Source: Closterium sp. NIES-65
Lineage: Eukaryota > Streptophyta > Zygnematophyceae > Desmidiales > Closteriaceae
Direction: 5' to 3'
Assembly (NCBI GenBank): GCA_948144175.1
Contig: CANXME010001258.1
Span: 3,705,001-3,769,000 of the forward strand
Length of the DNA stretch: 64,000 bases
Under the pieces are notes generated by a model. The model worked only from the letters and a program-made list of their open reading frames with translations, did not search any database and had not been told where the DNA came from. The translations under genes were made by a program, and so were the position numbers. Below are positions 20,636 through 32,062 of the stretch, one piece after another; within the stretch, counting starts at the first letter, position 1, and every line of letters starts with the position of its first letter.

Positions 20636-21655
20636 GTCCTCGTCAATGAAGCGCCTGCGCAGCTTGTCGACGTAGCCCTGTTGGTGCAGCCACAGCTTCC
20701 TGGCCGGCATGTCGCGCACGATCTCCAGCCCAAGGTACTTCACCACCAGCGAGATCTCACGCAGCTCGAAGGCGGCCTCCAGCAGCTCCTTCAGCTCTTT
20801 CAGCATCGCAGTGCTGCTGCTGGCGGCGAGCAAGTCGTCGACGTAGACCAGCACCCAGCAGGTCACTCCGTCGTCGCCGGCCTTGAAGTAGAGCGCCTCG
20901 TCGACCTGGCTCTTCTTCCAGCCAGTGCCCAGAAGCACACTGTCTAGAGCCGTGTACCACAACAGCGGCGACTGCTTAAGCCCGTAGAGGCTCTTCAGCA
21001 GCTTACACACCCGGCCGGTCCCATCGTCGAATTAGTCTGGCTTGTACATGTAGAGCACCCTATCGAGCTTGCTCTGCAGGAAAGCGTTCTTCATGTCGAG
21101 CTGCATCAGGTTGAGGTCGAGGATGGCGACGATGCTGGGGAAGATCCTGAGCATGACGTAGCTGCTCACCAGCGAGTACGTCTCGTCGTAGTCGACACCG
21201 TACACCTGCGTAAAACCCTTCACGACCAACCTCGTCTTCTCGCGCTCGACGGTGTCGTTGATGCGGTACTTGGTTGTCAACTCCCACCGATTCTTCATGA
21301 TTTTCACACCGCGTGGGCATTCGACCAGCTCTCTAGTGCCCATGCCGATGGGGCTGCAGATCTCTTCTTCCATGGCGGCCTTCACCGCTTCGCCCTTCCA
21401 GCTTGACAGTGCCTCCTTCACCGTCATCGTGGCGATGTCCCAGCGGTATTTGGGGTCAGCATGCATGTCGGGGTCGAGCTTCGGCGGGTCTTCATCCTCC
21501 TTGGCATCGTCGTACACCAGGTCGTCGTCGACCTCGTCGTAAACCGTGGTGAAGGCAGCTGGCGGTAGGCAGGCGTGAAAGCTCAGCCGTTCCGGTGGCC
21601 GTCGAGCTCGACCTGTGCGTCGCAGCTCATGCTTCGTGATCGGCACTTCCACCAC
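20636..21655 (-). pseudogene. pol: B1 reverse transcriptase
   Basis: RVT_2-type RT in one frame with a TAA at 21032-21034. Segments: the linker PITKHELRRTGRARRPPERL, entry EALSSWKGEAVKAAMEEEI, TYSLVSSYVMLRIFPSIVA, QLDMKNAFLQSKLDRVLYMY, SLYGLKQSPLLWYTALDSVL, and an intact WVLVYVDDLLAASSS active site near 20840. Length is normal for the domain. Only the nonsense codon, apparently TAC to TAA, breaks it. Confidence 0.9.
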
Positions 21656-21724
21656 ATCGCTGTCGGTGGACTCCTCACCTGCCGACTGCTCCCCTTTCTC
21701 GTCGACGTCCTCGTCGTTGACCAG

Positions 21725-23213
21725 CTACTTCGACCCTTCGACCGGCTGCTCGTCTGCTGCTGACTTCGACACCTCCCCTGTCGCCCGCCCCGGCTGCTGC
21801 TCCCCTGTCGGCTGCACTGCTGCTGTTTTCTCCTGTTCAACTAGCTCCCCAGTCTGCTGCTCCCCTGTCGTCAATGGCTTCCCATCCTGGTCGACCAGCT
21901 TGGCGCCTTGTTGACCGCCGGCGATGCCATGGGCCAGTGCCACAAGCGACGCCTTAAGGCTCCCCCCATTGTCGGTGGTCGACACAGGTGCCGACACAGG
22001 CCGATCTGCGACAGGGAATGGAGGAGCAAGAATGGGGGGAGGGGAAAGAACCTTCACAACATCATCAGCAGCGGGCTCATTGACTTCGGCGAGCAACGGA
22101 ATCGTCGCCATCAAGGTATCCGTTGGCGGGTGTGCCTGCGTCCGCCTCAACGCCGGCCCATACTTCGCCTTCCACACCTCCAGCGACAGCGTCTCGTAGA
22201 AGATCACCTCGACCGACGTGACCACCTTATTGTTGGTCAGGTCGACCACCTCCCAGCCCTTGCTCTCCGGCAACACACCCGGGTGAAGCCTCCGGTGAGC
22301 CTTCGGCGCCAGCTTCCCTCCGCGCTGCTGCTCGGGAACCATGAACTGCACCATGCAGCCCCACACTCGCGCCAGCGTGAGGTCGGGCTTCTTCCCGGTC
22401 AGCAGCTGGTACGGAGTCATCCCCGGCGGCGTCGTCGACCGCTCCAAGCAATTGCGCACCCAGACTGCTTGTCGTAGAGCAAGGTGCCACCAGTGGTGCT
22501 GCACGCCCATGTGCAGCAGCATCGTCCACACGGACTCGACGACCGTGCGCATCTCCCGCTCAGCCATGCCGTTCTGCTGCGGAGTGTAGGGGCACGTCAG
22601 GTCGTCGACAATGCCCTTCCTGTCAACGAATTTGGTGAAACGCTTTCCCAAGGAACTCCCCTCCTTGATCGGAGCGAAGCGACAACCCCGACTTCTTCGT
22701 CTGTCGTTCTACCAGCACCAGCCACTTCTCGAACTCCCGCAGCACGTCGCTCTTCTTAGCGACCGGCATCGCCCACACGAACCGAGTATGGCGATCTTTC
22801 AGCTTCAGGAAGTACAAGCTGACATCCTTGGCAGCAACCCGAAATGGCCCGCAAAAATCAATGTGCACGACAGCCAGCGCCTCCTCGACGTCCGAGCCCT
22901 TGGCGGGGAAGGTGTGCCGCGCCAGCTTTCCTCCAATGCACGAGACGCACGGCAGGTCTGCTCCGGTCGACGACGAGATGTCGAGCCCAGTAGCAACTTC
23001 ATGCTTTGCCGAGCTCTTGATCATGTTGACGCCGACGTGCGCGAGCCTCGCATGCAACTGGTCAGGAGTCCCCCCCGTTGCCGAGATGATCGTCTGCAGA
23101 GCCACCACCTCGGTCGACGGCGACCGCGTCGAGCAGGGGCGAAGGTCGGTGCAGAGGACTCTCCAGTGTAGTGTGCTTGATCGAGCACCTCCCCCGTCGC
23201 CCTGCAACTGCAC
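21725..23213 (-). pseudogene. pol: B1 integrase
   Basis: Two overlapping frames. The right part (22623-23213) has the GAG-pre-integrase zinc site (QLHARLAHVGVN...CVSCIGG), the first catalytic Asp (VVHIDFCGPF) and the second (LSLRSDQGGEF). The left part (21725-22651) carries the catalytic Glu (PYTPQQNGMAEREM), the core C-terminus and a Gln/Thr-rich linker toward RT. A frameshift near 22635 splits them. TAG at 21725 replaces the CAG kept in B2 (SKQLVN). All three catalytic residues are present. Confidence 0.88.
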
Positions 23214-23232
23214 TCAGCACTCTTTTAGTTGG

Positions 23233-23890
23233 CTAGGTGACAGCAGGTTCGCCTGTACGCCCGGAACGTAGAGCACGTCGGGGATAAGAACCTGCTTCCC
23301 ATCCTCCCCTTGTAGAGCGACGGTTCAGCGACCCTCGATAGGCTGCAGCGCCCCGTTGAATCCACGCGCGTGCTTCACTCCGTCGCTCGGCCCCATGTCG
23401 ACGAAGACCGCCTTCGTCCCCATCAAGTGGTGGGAGCACCCGTTGTCGAGTAGCACCGCCATCGGGTTGGCCTCCACAGCTGCCGCCACCGCCTGGAAGT
23501 CCTCGCCAGCCTCCGGTGCCAGCGAGACTGTCGGCTCCACCACGCCGACCATCAAGCACGACGCCTCCTCGTCGCCTCGGCCCTTGCCCCTGGAGGTGTC
23601 GACGTCCTTCGTCGATGACGTCTTCTTCGACGTGTGCTTCTCCTTGCGTGGCTTCGCATCTCAACGGGGGCGACGACTGGCCGATCGACCGCAGCCTCCC
23701 TTGCTGCCGTCCTCGTCACTGTTCTCGCGGTCGGGGCACTCGAAAGAGAGATGGCCGGGGTGGCCGCAGATCCAGCACTCCCGCCGTCGACCACCACCTT
23801 GTCGACCCTTGTCCCGTATCGACCACTTCTCGTCGATGTCCTTCGTCGACCGCCCACCGCCGCTACCACCTCCGCTCGGCTTCCCGCGCT
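23233..23890 (-). pseudogene. B1 nucleocapsid and protease segment
   Basis: From right to left: a Gly/Ser-rich basic stretch (SGGGSGGGRSTKDIDEK), a CCHC zinc knuckle CWICGHPGHLSFEC near 23760-23800, an Arg-rich region with a TGA after SRRPR (near 23655), then the aspartic protease motif VLLDNGCSHHLMGTKAVFVD near 23430, where the DSG of B2 is DNG. It ends with stops near 23325. It would join Gag to Pol in an intact element. Confidence 0.82.
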
Positions 23891-24570
23891 GCTCCTGCTA
23901 ACGATTTGGCTTCATCGGTGCAGCGTAACTCGCCTGCGGAAGGAACTCCGTGGGCTGCTCTGCCTCCTGCATCGCCTCATCTTGGAGAATGTAGCTGGTG
24001 AGGGAGTCCTCGTCGAGGGACTCACGAGTGCCGGGCACCATCGTAAACCGTTTCATGAGGTTGTAGCTGCGCGGCAGTCCCTTGATGACGTGGGTGATGT
24101 AGGACGCCGTCGAGTATTCGGCGCCCGCCATCCACATCTCAGCTAGGATCCGTCAAGCTCGGTTGCAGTAGTCCATCGCCGACTCCTGCTCACCCATATG
24201 AATGTGAGTCATCTTCTCCTCCAGTTGTCCGATGTACAGGTCGTCCCTGACCTGGTACGCCGACATGATGAAGTGTTATGCCTGGTGACCAGCATCCAGT
24301 CGCTCTCGACAGCTCCTGAGCGCTAGCTGCACCACCGGCGAGCAGCACCTCGAGATGACCATGAAGGTGAGTAGGTGAGCAGAACGAAACTCCCTGCGCA
24401 GCTCGACATCGTCCTCGGGCGGAATTGGCACGGTGCCGTCGGTGAAGCTCTTCAGCCCGGCGACCTCCAGCTGAGGTTCTATCGACTCCCTCCAGGTGAT
24501 GAGGTCTCGTCGACCTTGCAGCGGTGCGACGGTGATCTGGTCCGGCGAGAATTTGAAGTAGCCATACGCC
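23891..24570 (-). pseudogene. gag: B1 gag
   Basis: Copia Gag homologous to 1-661 and 37199-37921. It reads YGYFKFSPDQITVAPLQGRRD, then SAHLLTFMVISRCCSPVVQL, and later ITHVIKGLPRSYNLMKRFTM. In-frame breaks are TAA at 24276 (Trp in relatives) and a TGA near 24148 (Arg CGA to TGA). It keeps the Tyr codon that is a stop in copies 1 and 2. At about 24570 the coding sequence is joined directly to LTR sequence, so leader and start codon are deleted. Confidence 0.83.
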
Positions 24571-25430
24571 GCACTAGTAGTACAGAAGGGCGACCTGCTA
24601 ACAGAGCAGGTCGACGGCGTGCCAACGCTGCAGCAGAGCGGCTGTCCAGCGTTGCCCCGTAGTACACAGCAGTGCGCACGCTCGCAGGTGCGCGCAGACA
24701 ATTGGCCCGATTTGCCTCGTTGGACATGCGTCGGCTGTTGTTTGCGCCTAACAAGCCACATCGACTTCAGGATACCAGCCCGTAATCGCCTTCGCCATTA
24801 CGACCTCGACGACTTTCGCGTGCCTCTGCATAACTCGTCGAGCAAGTTACCCGCTCGACCCGGTCAACCACCAGGTGCTTCCGATCGACTACCACTGCTT
24901 CTGGTCGACAACCAGGTCCCTCTGGTCGACCACCAAATGCCCCTGGTCGTCCAGAGCTCCCGTCGAGCTACCCTCTGGTCGACGGACCCCTTTTGTCAAC
25001 CGGAACAGTCAGCGGTTGTCGCCGAGCTCCCCTCGTCGACTGCTGCTCACTTGCCAGGTCGACGGACTGCTCCGTCGACCTCCCGGTCGAACTGCAGTTC
25101 GACGTGCTGCTCCCGGTCGAGCAGCAGGTCGACAAAGACCCTTTGGTCGAGCTGCACGTCGACAGAGACCCCCTGGTCGAGCTGTAGGTCGACGGAGAGC
25201 TCCCGGTCGACCTGCCCCTCCTGGTCGACGGCCCACCCGTCGCCCAGATCACTCAGTTGCAGCTGTCGAGCTCCCTTGTCCACAGCAGAACCACAGCGGT
25301 CCCTTGGAGCTCGACGATGCCTGTCGAGCAGCTCTCCCACTGTGAATGGTCGGCTGCTACACCCATACATCCGACCAAGTTGTCGTCGTTGCCCAAGCAA
25401 GGGCGGGGCCAACACTCTATTCCTGTTAGC
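24571..25430 (-). repeat. B1 5' LTR (U3/R part)
   Basis: Homologous to 18881-19706, but lacking the U5-side 280 bp through the deletion that fused it to gag. Its outer terminus reads CCTGTTAGC, a decayed CCGTTAACA. It contains at least 11 GTCGAC in about 420 bp (24840-25260) and the four 30-bp repeats at 25086-25205. Confidence 0.85.
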
Positions 25431-25490
25431 TGTGCCGAAAAATTTGTTCTCCATGTGTCGTCAAGTTTCGGGTTGACCTCGAGTCTGCAG
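25431..25490. other. Filler at B1/A2 junction
   Basis: About 60 bp matching neither the B LTR nor copia RNase H by eye. It lies between the B1 terminus and the point where A2 RNase H begins (CTGCAGGTAGGTGAGCC). There is no target duplication, so this is a rearrangement junction and not a simple insertion edge. Confidence 0.5.
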
Positions 25491-26888
25491 GTAGGTGAGC
25501 CAGCGAAGCTCCTGTGCAGCCATGGCCCTGACGTAGATCTCAGCCTCACAACTGGAGACGAGAACAGAAGACGAGCGGGTAGCCTGCCACGAAACAGAGC
25601 CGGAACCAAGGCTGAAGGTGTAACCCTGTGACGACCGCTGCGTAGCCTGGTCGTCAGCCCAAGAAGCGTCTGCGTGCCCAGTGAGGACCACTGGACTCTG
25701 CCCTCCAAGCACAAGCCCCATGCCCGACGTACTGCACAAGTAGCGCAACACCCTTTACGCTGCAGCCATATGCTCCGGTCTGTGTCTCCCAGGAGCAACA
25801 TAGCGTGCGAGAATGCTAAGAGGGTATGCAAGGTCAGGTTGAGTGCAGGTCATCAGGTACATGAGGCAGCCAACAAGCTCTGGGTACGGGCCACTCGACT
25901 CTACGGACTCATCCGAAGGCAGAGCTGAGAGCGAATGGCGAGTAGGCAGAGGAGTGGTCTGAGGCGAGGAGTACGTGAAGCCAAAGCGCTGAAGGACCTG
26001 CTGCACCATGTGTGACTGAATCAGGGTAATGGTGCGGCGTGCTCTGTCCCGGGTGATCTGCAAGCCAAGGTAGCTGCGCAGTTCACCCAGGTCTGCGCAA
26101 GTGTGTCTCTTGTGCAGCTCGGACTTCACGTGGGCGAGTCCAGCAGTGTCAGCTGTGGCAAAGACCAAGTCATCGACGTACACGAGGATGTAGAACGGCG
26201 ACAAAGAAGTGTCGGTGCGCAGAAACAGCGACGGGTTGGCAGTAGAGGGAGCAAACCCAAGAGCCGCAAGCGTAGTCCTCAGTGTGTCGTGCCACTCACG
26301 CGGTGCCTGGCGGAGACCGTGGACTGGCCGCCGGAGGCTCCACTGGGTGCGAGGAGGAAAAGACCTAGTGAAGCCAGGTGGGCAACGCAGCCAGATCTCC
26401 TCGTGCAGGCTGCCCTGCAAGAAAGCAGTGCTGAAGTCAAGAGAGTGCAGCTCGTAGTCGCGGTGAGCAGCTATGTGCAGCAGTACCCGAAGAGTGGTCA
26501 TCTTCGGGGTGGGAGAGAAGGTCTGAAAGTAGTCAACTCCCTGCCGCTGACTGAAGCCACGAGCCACGTAACGCGCCTTGAAGACAGGCGGAGAACCCGG
26601 CGGCCGCTTCACCCTGAAAATCCACATGCCACTGACGATGTTCGCCCCAGGCGGGGGAACCTCGTCAACGTAGGTGCCTGTGGACTTCCAGGAAGCCATC
26701 TCTGCATCCATAGCTGCCTGCCACTGAGAGGAGTAGGGACCCTCTATCGCCTCCGCGTAAGAGCGCGGATTCGGGATGTCGACTGCATCCGGGTCTCCCT
26801 CAGGGGTAAGCAGTACGGACACAAGATGAGGTGAAGCAGCAGCCAAACACTGGAACTCCTCAAGGACGTCCGTGCCAAGGGCACACTC
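25491..26888 (-). pseudogene. pol: Copia A2 RT and partial RNase H
   Basis: RT is open from about 26846 to 25755 with all motifs: MWIFRVKRPPGSPPVFKARY, HSLDFSTAFLQGSLHEEIWL, the PVHGLRQAPREWHDTLRTTL region, and an intact FYILVYVDDLVFATADT active site. TAA at 25755-25757 (Lys in relatives) is followed in frame by RNase H (SYTFSLGSG-type, SSCEAEIYVRAMAAQ). RNase H is cut at 25491, before VLYVDNK. The A2 3' end and 3' LTR are missing. Confidence 0.9.
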
Positions 26889-27718
26889 TGTTGGTGCAAC
26901 CCTACGGTTTGCACTTGGCTTGTTGTCCGTGTGCGTGCATGTCTGTGTGTATGGAATGGTATGAGGGCATGGGATAATATATATTTCATGCTTATAATTG
27001 TGTGTGAATGTTGAGTCATGATGTCGAGTGTGTGTGTCGAGTCAATAGCGAGTTATCGCTAGACGCGTGTTACGCGGTCGTTTGTGTCTCGCGCGCGGTT
27101 TGTATTTTTGTCGTGCGCGGTTTCTATTTTGTCCTGTGTCGAACGTTCGGTGTATCGCAGGTGTGTGTAGCAGATCCATCAAGAACTCAAGGATGAGTTT
27201 GTGATGAAGAGCCCGAGCCTTGGTGTCAAGCCTCAAGTGATTTCGAAGCTCGCCAAAAGGGTACACCTCAAGATATTGAAGATAGTTACATTATTTTGTG
27301 TAGAGTAACATTTCACTTTGTGTAGGCCCTAGTGAAGGGTAGTTTCGAGACCCTTCGTGGTTGGGGATAGTGTGGCACTGTTCCACATCACTGTACCTCG
27401 GCTCTTGGGGTTTGTAGGAGCTGGGAATCATTCCCAACTCGTAACTCTTCATATCTCTTCCTATTTTGTGTTCTAAGACTATAGTGGCTGCCATAGTGCC
27501 GTTCGTTCAAACCAACACTCTGTCGTCAATACTTTGTGAAATTGTGCGATCTAAATTGCCTATTGTAGGCGACGTTCAGACGCTGCAGATCCAAGTTGAA
27601 TCAGGTCATTTGAAGTTGTGACCAGAACGCTATGAACGTTTGAAGCCGCTGTGCAGAAATCCGGCTGTGCACTCTATCTTTCGTTTTAGGCACATTGGAG
27701 CCTACCGTGACTATAACA
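26889..27718. mobile_element. E-family solo LTR, TSD CACTC
   Basis: An 830-bp insertion, TGTTGGTGCAACCC...GACTATAACA (TG..CA ends), flanked by CACTC at 26884-26888 and 27719-27723. The uninterrupted site is visible in A3 near 42125 (GCACACTCACCCCC). It is AT-richer than its surroundings, with a TATA-like GATAATATATATTTC near 26972. No coding region. Orientation is undetermined. Confidence 0.9.
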
Positions 27719-27782
27719 CACTCACCCCCGACATACGGAGGACAGACAGACTCAGACTCAGCGACAAGACTAGCAGCGTATT

Positions 27783-29555
27783 CTAGACAGCACAAGCAGC
27801 GAAGTCGACGAGCTCAGCAACTAGGGCAGACGCAGCAGTGGACTCGAAGGAAGGGTCAGTGACGACAGTCGCAAGGAGACGCGTGACAGTAGGACTGGCA
27901 GCACGAAGAGAGTCCGACTCCGGGTCGGCAAGAGCAGGAAGCGAGGACTCAGGAGGAGAAGGCAAAGGGGCACGCAGAGGAGCAGTGGACGGACGCAGAG
28001 ACATCCGGTGCGTGCCAGGGACAGGAGGAGGACGCTGACGCGAACCACGACCACCAGTGCGAGCAGCACGGACAGGCGACACAGGGCGAGATGCAGGCTC
28101 ACGACGCTCAGCAAGACCTCCAGTAGGACCAGTGTAGGGAGAAGGAGCAGGCAGTGGGGAGGACGGCTGTAACTGTAACTGTGACGGGACAGGCTGTGGA
28201 CACTCTAAGGGAGGAGGAGGACCGAGAGAAGGCGGGAGACCAAGAACCTGCTGAAGGAGCGGAACGAAGTACAGCCGAGGCCGCGCGGCGACTACAGACA
28301 CAGCAGGGACAGCACCAGCACCCCCAGCGGCAGCACCAACGCCAGGAGCACCTCCAGCTCCAGTACCTCTAGCAGCACCAGTAGTACCCCCAGTAGGACC
28401 GCCTCCTTGACCGACAGCAGTGGCCTTAGCGCTAACACCCTCAGCAGATCCAGCTCCAGTCGCACCCGCAGGCCCAGCAGCTCCAATACTCCCAGCACGA
28501 GCACCTCCGGGACCCGCGGCACCAGCACCTTCAGCAGCCGGAGAACCTCCAGCTCCAGCACCACGCCTCCAGCGCCGGGCAAACCACTCACGCAGCTCTT
28601 GTGGTGAGAGGGGCTCCCGTCGAAACGAAGCACCCGGAGAACCTCCAGGCCCAGCACCGCCACACGCCACACGAGTAGGCCCAACTCCCTCAGGCTCCGC
28701 ACCTCCAGGCTCAGCACCTGCAGGCGTAGCACCCCCAGGCTCAGGACCCCCAGGCGTAGCACCCCCAGGCTCAGCACCCCCAGGCTCAGCACTCCCACTC
28801 GCAGCACCCCCGGGCTCAGCACCCCCAGGCTCAGCACCCCCAGTCGCAGCACCCCCAGGCTCAGCACCCCTAGTAGTAGCACCCGCAGGCTCAGCACCCA
28901 TAGGCGCAGCACCCATAGGCGCAGCACCCACACGCTCAGCACCCCCAGAGTCAGCACCCCCAAGCTCAGCACCCTCAGCAGCACCAGTGTCACCAGTAAC
29001 CGCGACAGGCTCAATTGCGTCTACCTGGGACACACCTAAAGGGGCAGGACCCTGAGGGGGGAGGGGGTCTACCGGGGGGGGACGTGGTACAAGGAAGAGC
29101 GGTGGCGGGGGGAGGGACGGAGTGCGGTAGGGGAAGAGGCGGTAGTAGGGGACCGACTCGTCAAACGTGACGTCCTGGGAGGACAGAAAACAGCGAGAGG
29201 TGGGGTGGTAGAACTGCCACCCTGGCGCGTCAGGGGGGAAGCCAAGGAAGACGCAAGGAGCAGCACGAGGGGACAGCTTGTTCGCAGACAAGTCGCGAAC
29301 AAATGCCCGAGATCCCCAGACACGGAACGCAGACGCATCGCCAACCTTCCCCGTCCACAGCAAAGCTGGGGAGGTCTCCGGCATGGAGACCCTGGGGTGA
29401 AGGTTGATCTGATTCGCCGCGTACTGAACCGCAAACGGCCACAGAAAATGGGGGGCAGCCGCATGCATCATGGACGTACCAGCGACATCCATGACCATGC
29501 CAATGCGGCGCTCAGCAATCCCATTTTGCTGTGGAGAGTCCGGAAGCGTGAAGGT
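27783..29555 (-). pseudogene. pol: Copia A2 integrase C-terminus and Gly-Ala-Glu-Pro linker
   Basis: Begins in the integrase core after the catalytic Glu (HAAAPHFLWPFAVQYAANQI), through the conserved WGSRAFVRD and FLGFPPDAPGWQFYHP. A long low-complexity linker follows: Pro-rich, then about 20 degenerate GGAEP units near 28700-28960, then mixed Gly/Ala and Pro/Ser. It ends at VAELVDFAACAV, where a one-base loss near 27795 shifts frame. Ty1/copia elements usually have a variable linker here, but this one is unusually long and repetitive. Confidence 0.88.
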
Positions 29556-30716
29556 CTAGCGCATGCCTCGTGCACGACAGTAGGCTCCCAGAAGGCCAGA
29601 GGAGAACTCTCCGCCTCTGTCAGAGTGCAGATGCAGAACAGGAAAGTCCGAGCCGAAGCTCTGCCTGAGCTGAAGACGAGCTGCGCGGATCCAGTCGATC
29701 AACACCGCAGTGACATCACCCTTGCTGCGCAAGGGGAAGACTGTGGTGTAACGCGAGTAGTCGTCAACCACCAGCAGGAAGTAGCGCTCGTGACCCTGTC
29801 CACGGACGCGGGCCGGGCCCCACACGTCCATGTGAAGCGTCTGTAGCGGGGCCTCTGTCGGAGGAAACTGGGAGGAGTGAGGGGCAGCCCGCTGCCGCCC
29901 CTCGACACAGGGGACGCAGGTAGGGCCAGGTCCAGGAGGAAGGGGAGGGAGGGACCGGGGAAGACCAGAGACAAGGACACGGGAGGCCATGCCTCGGAGA
30001 CGAAGCAGGGAGGGGTGACCAAGGCGGTGGTGCCAGAGGAGAGTCTCGTGAGACAGGAGGCGACACGAGCAGGGGGCAGACTCAGGACCAGACCTGGACG
30101 CTGCAGCAAACACCTGACCCGACGCAGCTACCTGACCAGACGCAGTGAGTGGAGGAGACGCAGTGGTCAGTGTGTACAGGCTCGACCCCGGCCGACGTGT
30201 AAACGTGGCCAGGTGTCGGCCTGTCCGAGCGTCCATCCAGTGCGTCACCCGCTGACGCGCAGGAGTGAACTGGTGAGCCCCCGCATACTGTAGGTCAGCA
30301 CCACTCACCAAGTTCGTAGAGAACGAGGGGAGGTAAAGACCAGACAGGGTGCCAGAGGGGGCCGCCGGACACGGGAGGATAGTGGAGTAGTGAGCAAGGA
30401 CAGGACCCCCAGAGGGGTCTGCCAGAGAGACTGCAACTGGCCAGCCAAGCGGCGTGAGTGCGGTGCGTTCTTGAAAGAAGGAGCGAGAAGCCCCCGAGTC
30501 AAGGGTGAAGGTGTGGGAGGCCGAAGCCGACGCGGTACCTGAGAGAGCAGACTCACCAGCACCTGAGGGAGCAGACGCACGAGCACCTAGAGCAGCAGCC
30601 TCGCTAGCACGTAGAGCAGCAGCCTCACCAGTACCTAGAGCGGCAGTCTCAATGTCCGGGTCGGGCGGAAAACACCGGTAACAGTCACCCTCATCACTAA
30701 TAGTCACAGCATACAT
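29556..30716 (-). pseudogene. pol: Copia A2 protease and integrase
   Basis: Order: degenerate ALG/AAA repeats, the aspartic protease site HTFTLDSGASRSFFQERTAL, the GAG-pre-integrase zinc site (LLWHHRLGHPSLLRLRGM...CVPCVEGRQRA), then integrase core with LHMDVWGPARV and LHLHSDRGGEFSSGLL. TAG at 29556-29558 follows CRARGMR where A3 has CAG. The following DSPQQNGIAERR, with the catalytic Glu, lies just past the stop in the same frame. Catalytic residues are intact. Confidence 0.9.
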
Positions 30717-32062
30717 GGCAGCAAGAATAGCATCAAAGTTAAGGTCAAAGACAGCTACTCCCGCCCTAGACAGCTCACCCCAGCGGGGGATCTCCGTGGC
30801 CTCCAGGAACTGGTGACGCCAAGCGTCCGTCAGGCGGCCAAAGCAGCGCTGGGTGGAGTGCGCACCCCCGCACTGCTCACCCGCGCGGTCGCTGGTGCGT
30901 AGGACGTAGGTGCACGGACCAGTACCCCAACCCCGCTGGCGTGCAGCGTACCACTCACGGAGCTGCTGAGGGGAGGGGATGTCACGAGTGCGCTGGTGCT
31001 GCTGCTGCTGCTGGCGCTGACCACCACCGGAGCCGACCCTCTGCGCAGCGCCACCCCGACCAGCTCCACCTCCTCCGCCACAGCCTCCTTTACCGCCGCC
31101 ACCTCTGCCGCCACCTCCGCTACCAACTCCGCTCCCACCGCCAGCGCCGTCACCTCCGCCTCCACTGCCGCCACCGACACCTCCACCCCCGCCACCACCC
31201 CCAACGCCACCCCCACTCCCTCCGCCGCCTCCACCGCCGCTCCACCGCCCCCGCTAGCTCCTCCAGCGCCCCTGCCCCCCTTGCCCTTGCCAGGGTGGCG
31301 TCTCCCGCTAGGGGTAGACGCCGCACCGAACGACTCAAGCCCAACGAGGTCGGCCGCAGTAGCAGAGGCAACAGAGGGCAAAAGGGGGGAGGGGGAACAC
31401 CCCTCAAAGATGGGGGTGCGAGGGTCACCACGAAAAGCTCCTACAGCGACTATGCTCTTCTCCGCTGCTAGGAGGGCCTTCTCGAGGAGGTCAACAGTGA
31501 GAGTGGTGGGACAGACTTAGAGAAAGTGGTCCCTGACTAGGCGAAGGGAGTCAGGGAGGCGGGTGACTATGTAGTAGAGAGTGATGTACATGGGGGGGGG
31601 ATTCTTGGTGCAGAACTCAGCAGGAAGCGCAGCGCGGTAGCGAGTGTCACTAGTGCGGAGGTGCGTAATGAGGTCAGCGACTGTGGGAAAGGCAGCAAGG
31701 TCAGGGAAGAGGTACGGTAGCATGAGGCGGCTCAGTGCAGCAGTGGCAGGGGAGGAGTAGCGTGCAACTACAACGTCGTACAAGGTCTGAGCACTCTTCT
31801 ACTGGCTAAAGTGCGCACGCTCAGAGGTAGGCAGGTGGCGACGCACAGCAAGACGTGCAGCAGCATCGCGTGTGGCCCACTGTGAGCGAACAGTGGCGTC
31901 AGCATCAGCAGCAGGGGCAGGAGAGGCACCAGAGGTGAGGTCAAAGAGGGAGAGACCGTCTGCCCTATCGCACTGTAGGAAAAGCTGCAGGTCATCTACG
32001 CAGACATCAAAGTCAATGGCCCGACCCTCAGAGTCAAAATCGAGGACACTAGGGGTAGCCAT
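30717..32062 (-). pseudogene. gag: Copia A2 gag
   Basis: Starts at ATG 32062 (MATPSVLDFDSEGRAIDFDV, then DDLQLFLQCDRADGLSLFDL), the same start as A3. TAG at 31799 (Tyr in relatives) and TAA at 31517 interrupt it. A (GGN)n glycine tract covers about 31040-31250, with a frameshift inside. A Gln run and LREWYAARQRGWG-like segment follow, then a CX2C-type Cys-rich stretch ending near YAVTISDEGDCYRCF. Gag would form the particle. Confidence 0.85.

Noticed and set aside
23233..23664. Gly/Arg-rich open frame on the minus strand
   Set aside because: Shadow of the B1 nucleocapsid-protease frame, which holds the zinc knuckle and DNGCSHH motif.
29205..29846. 213-codon plus-strand open frame, repeated in A3 at 43679-44569
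   Set aside because: Antisense of integrase in GC-rich codons; no domain, and conserved only because the integrase is.
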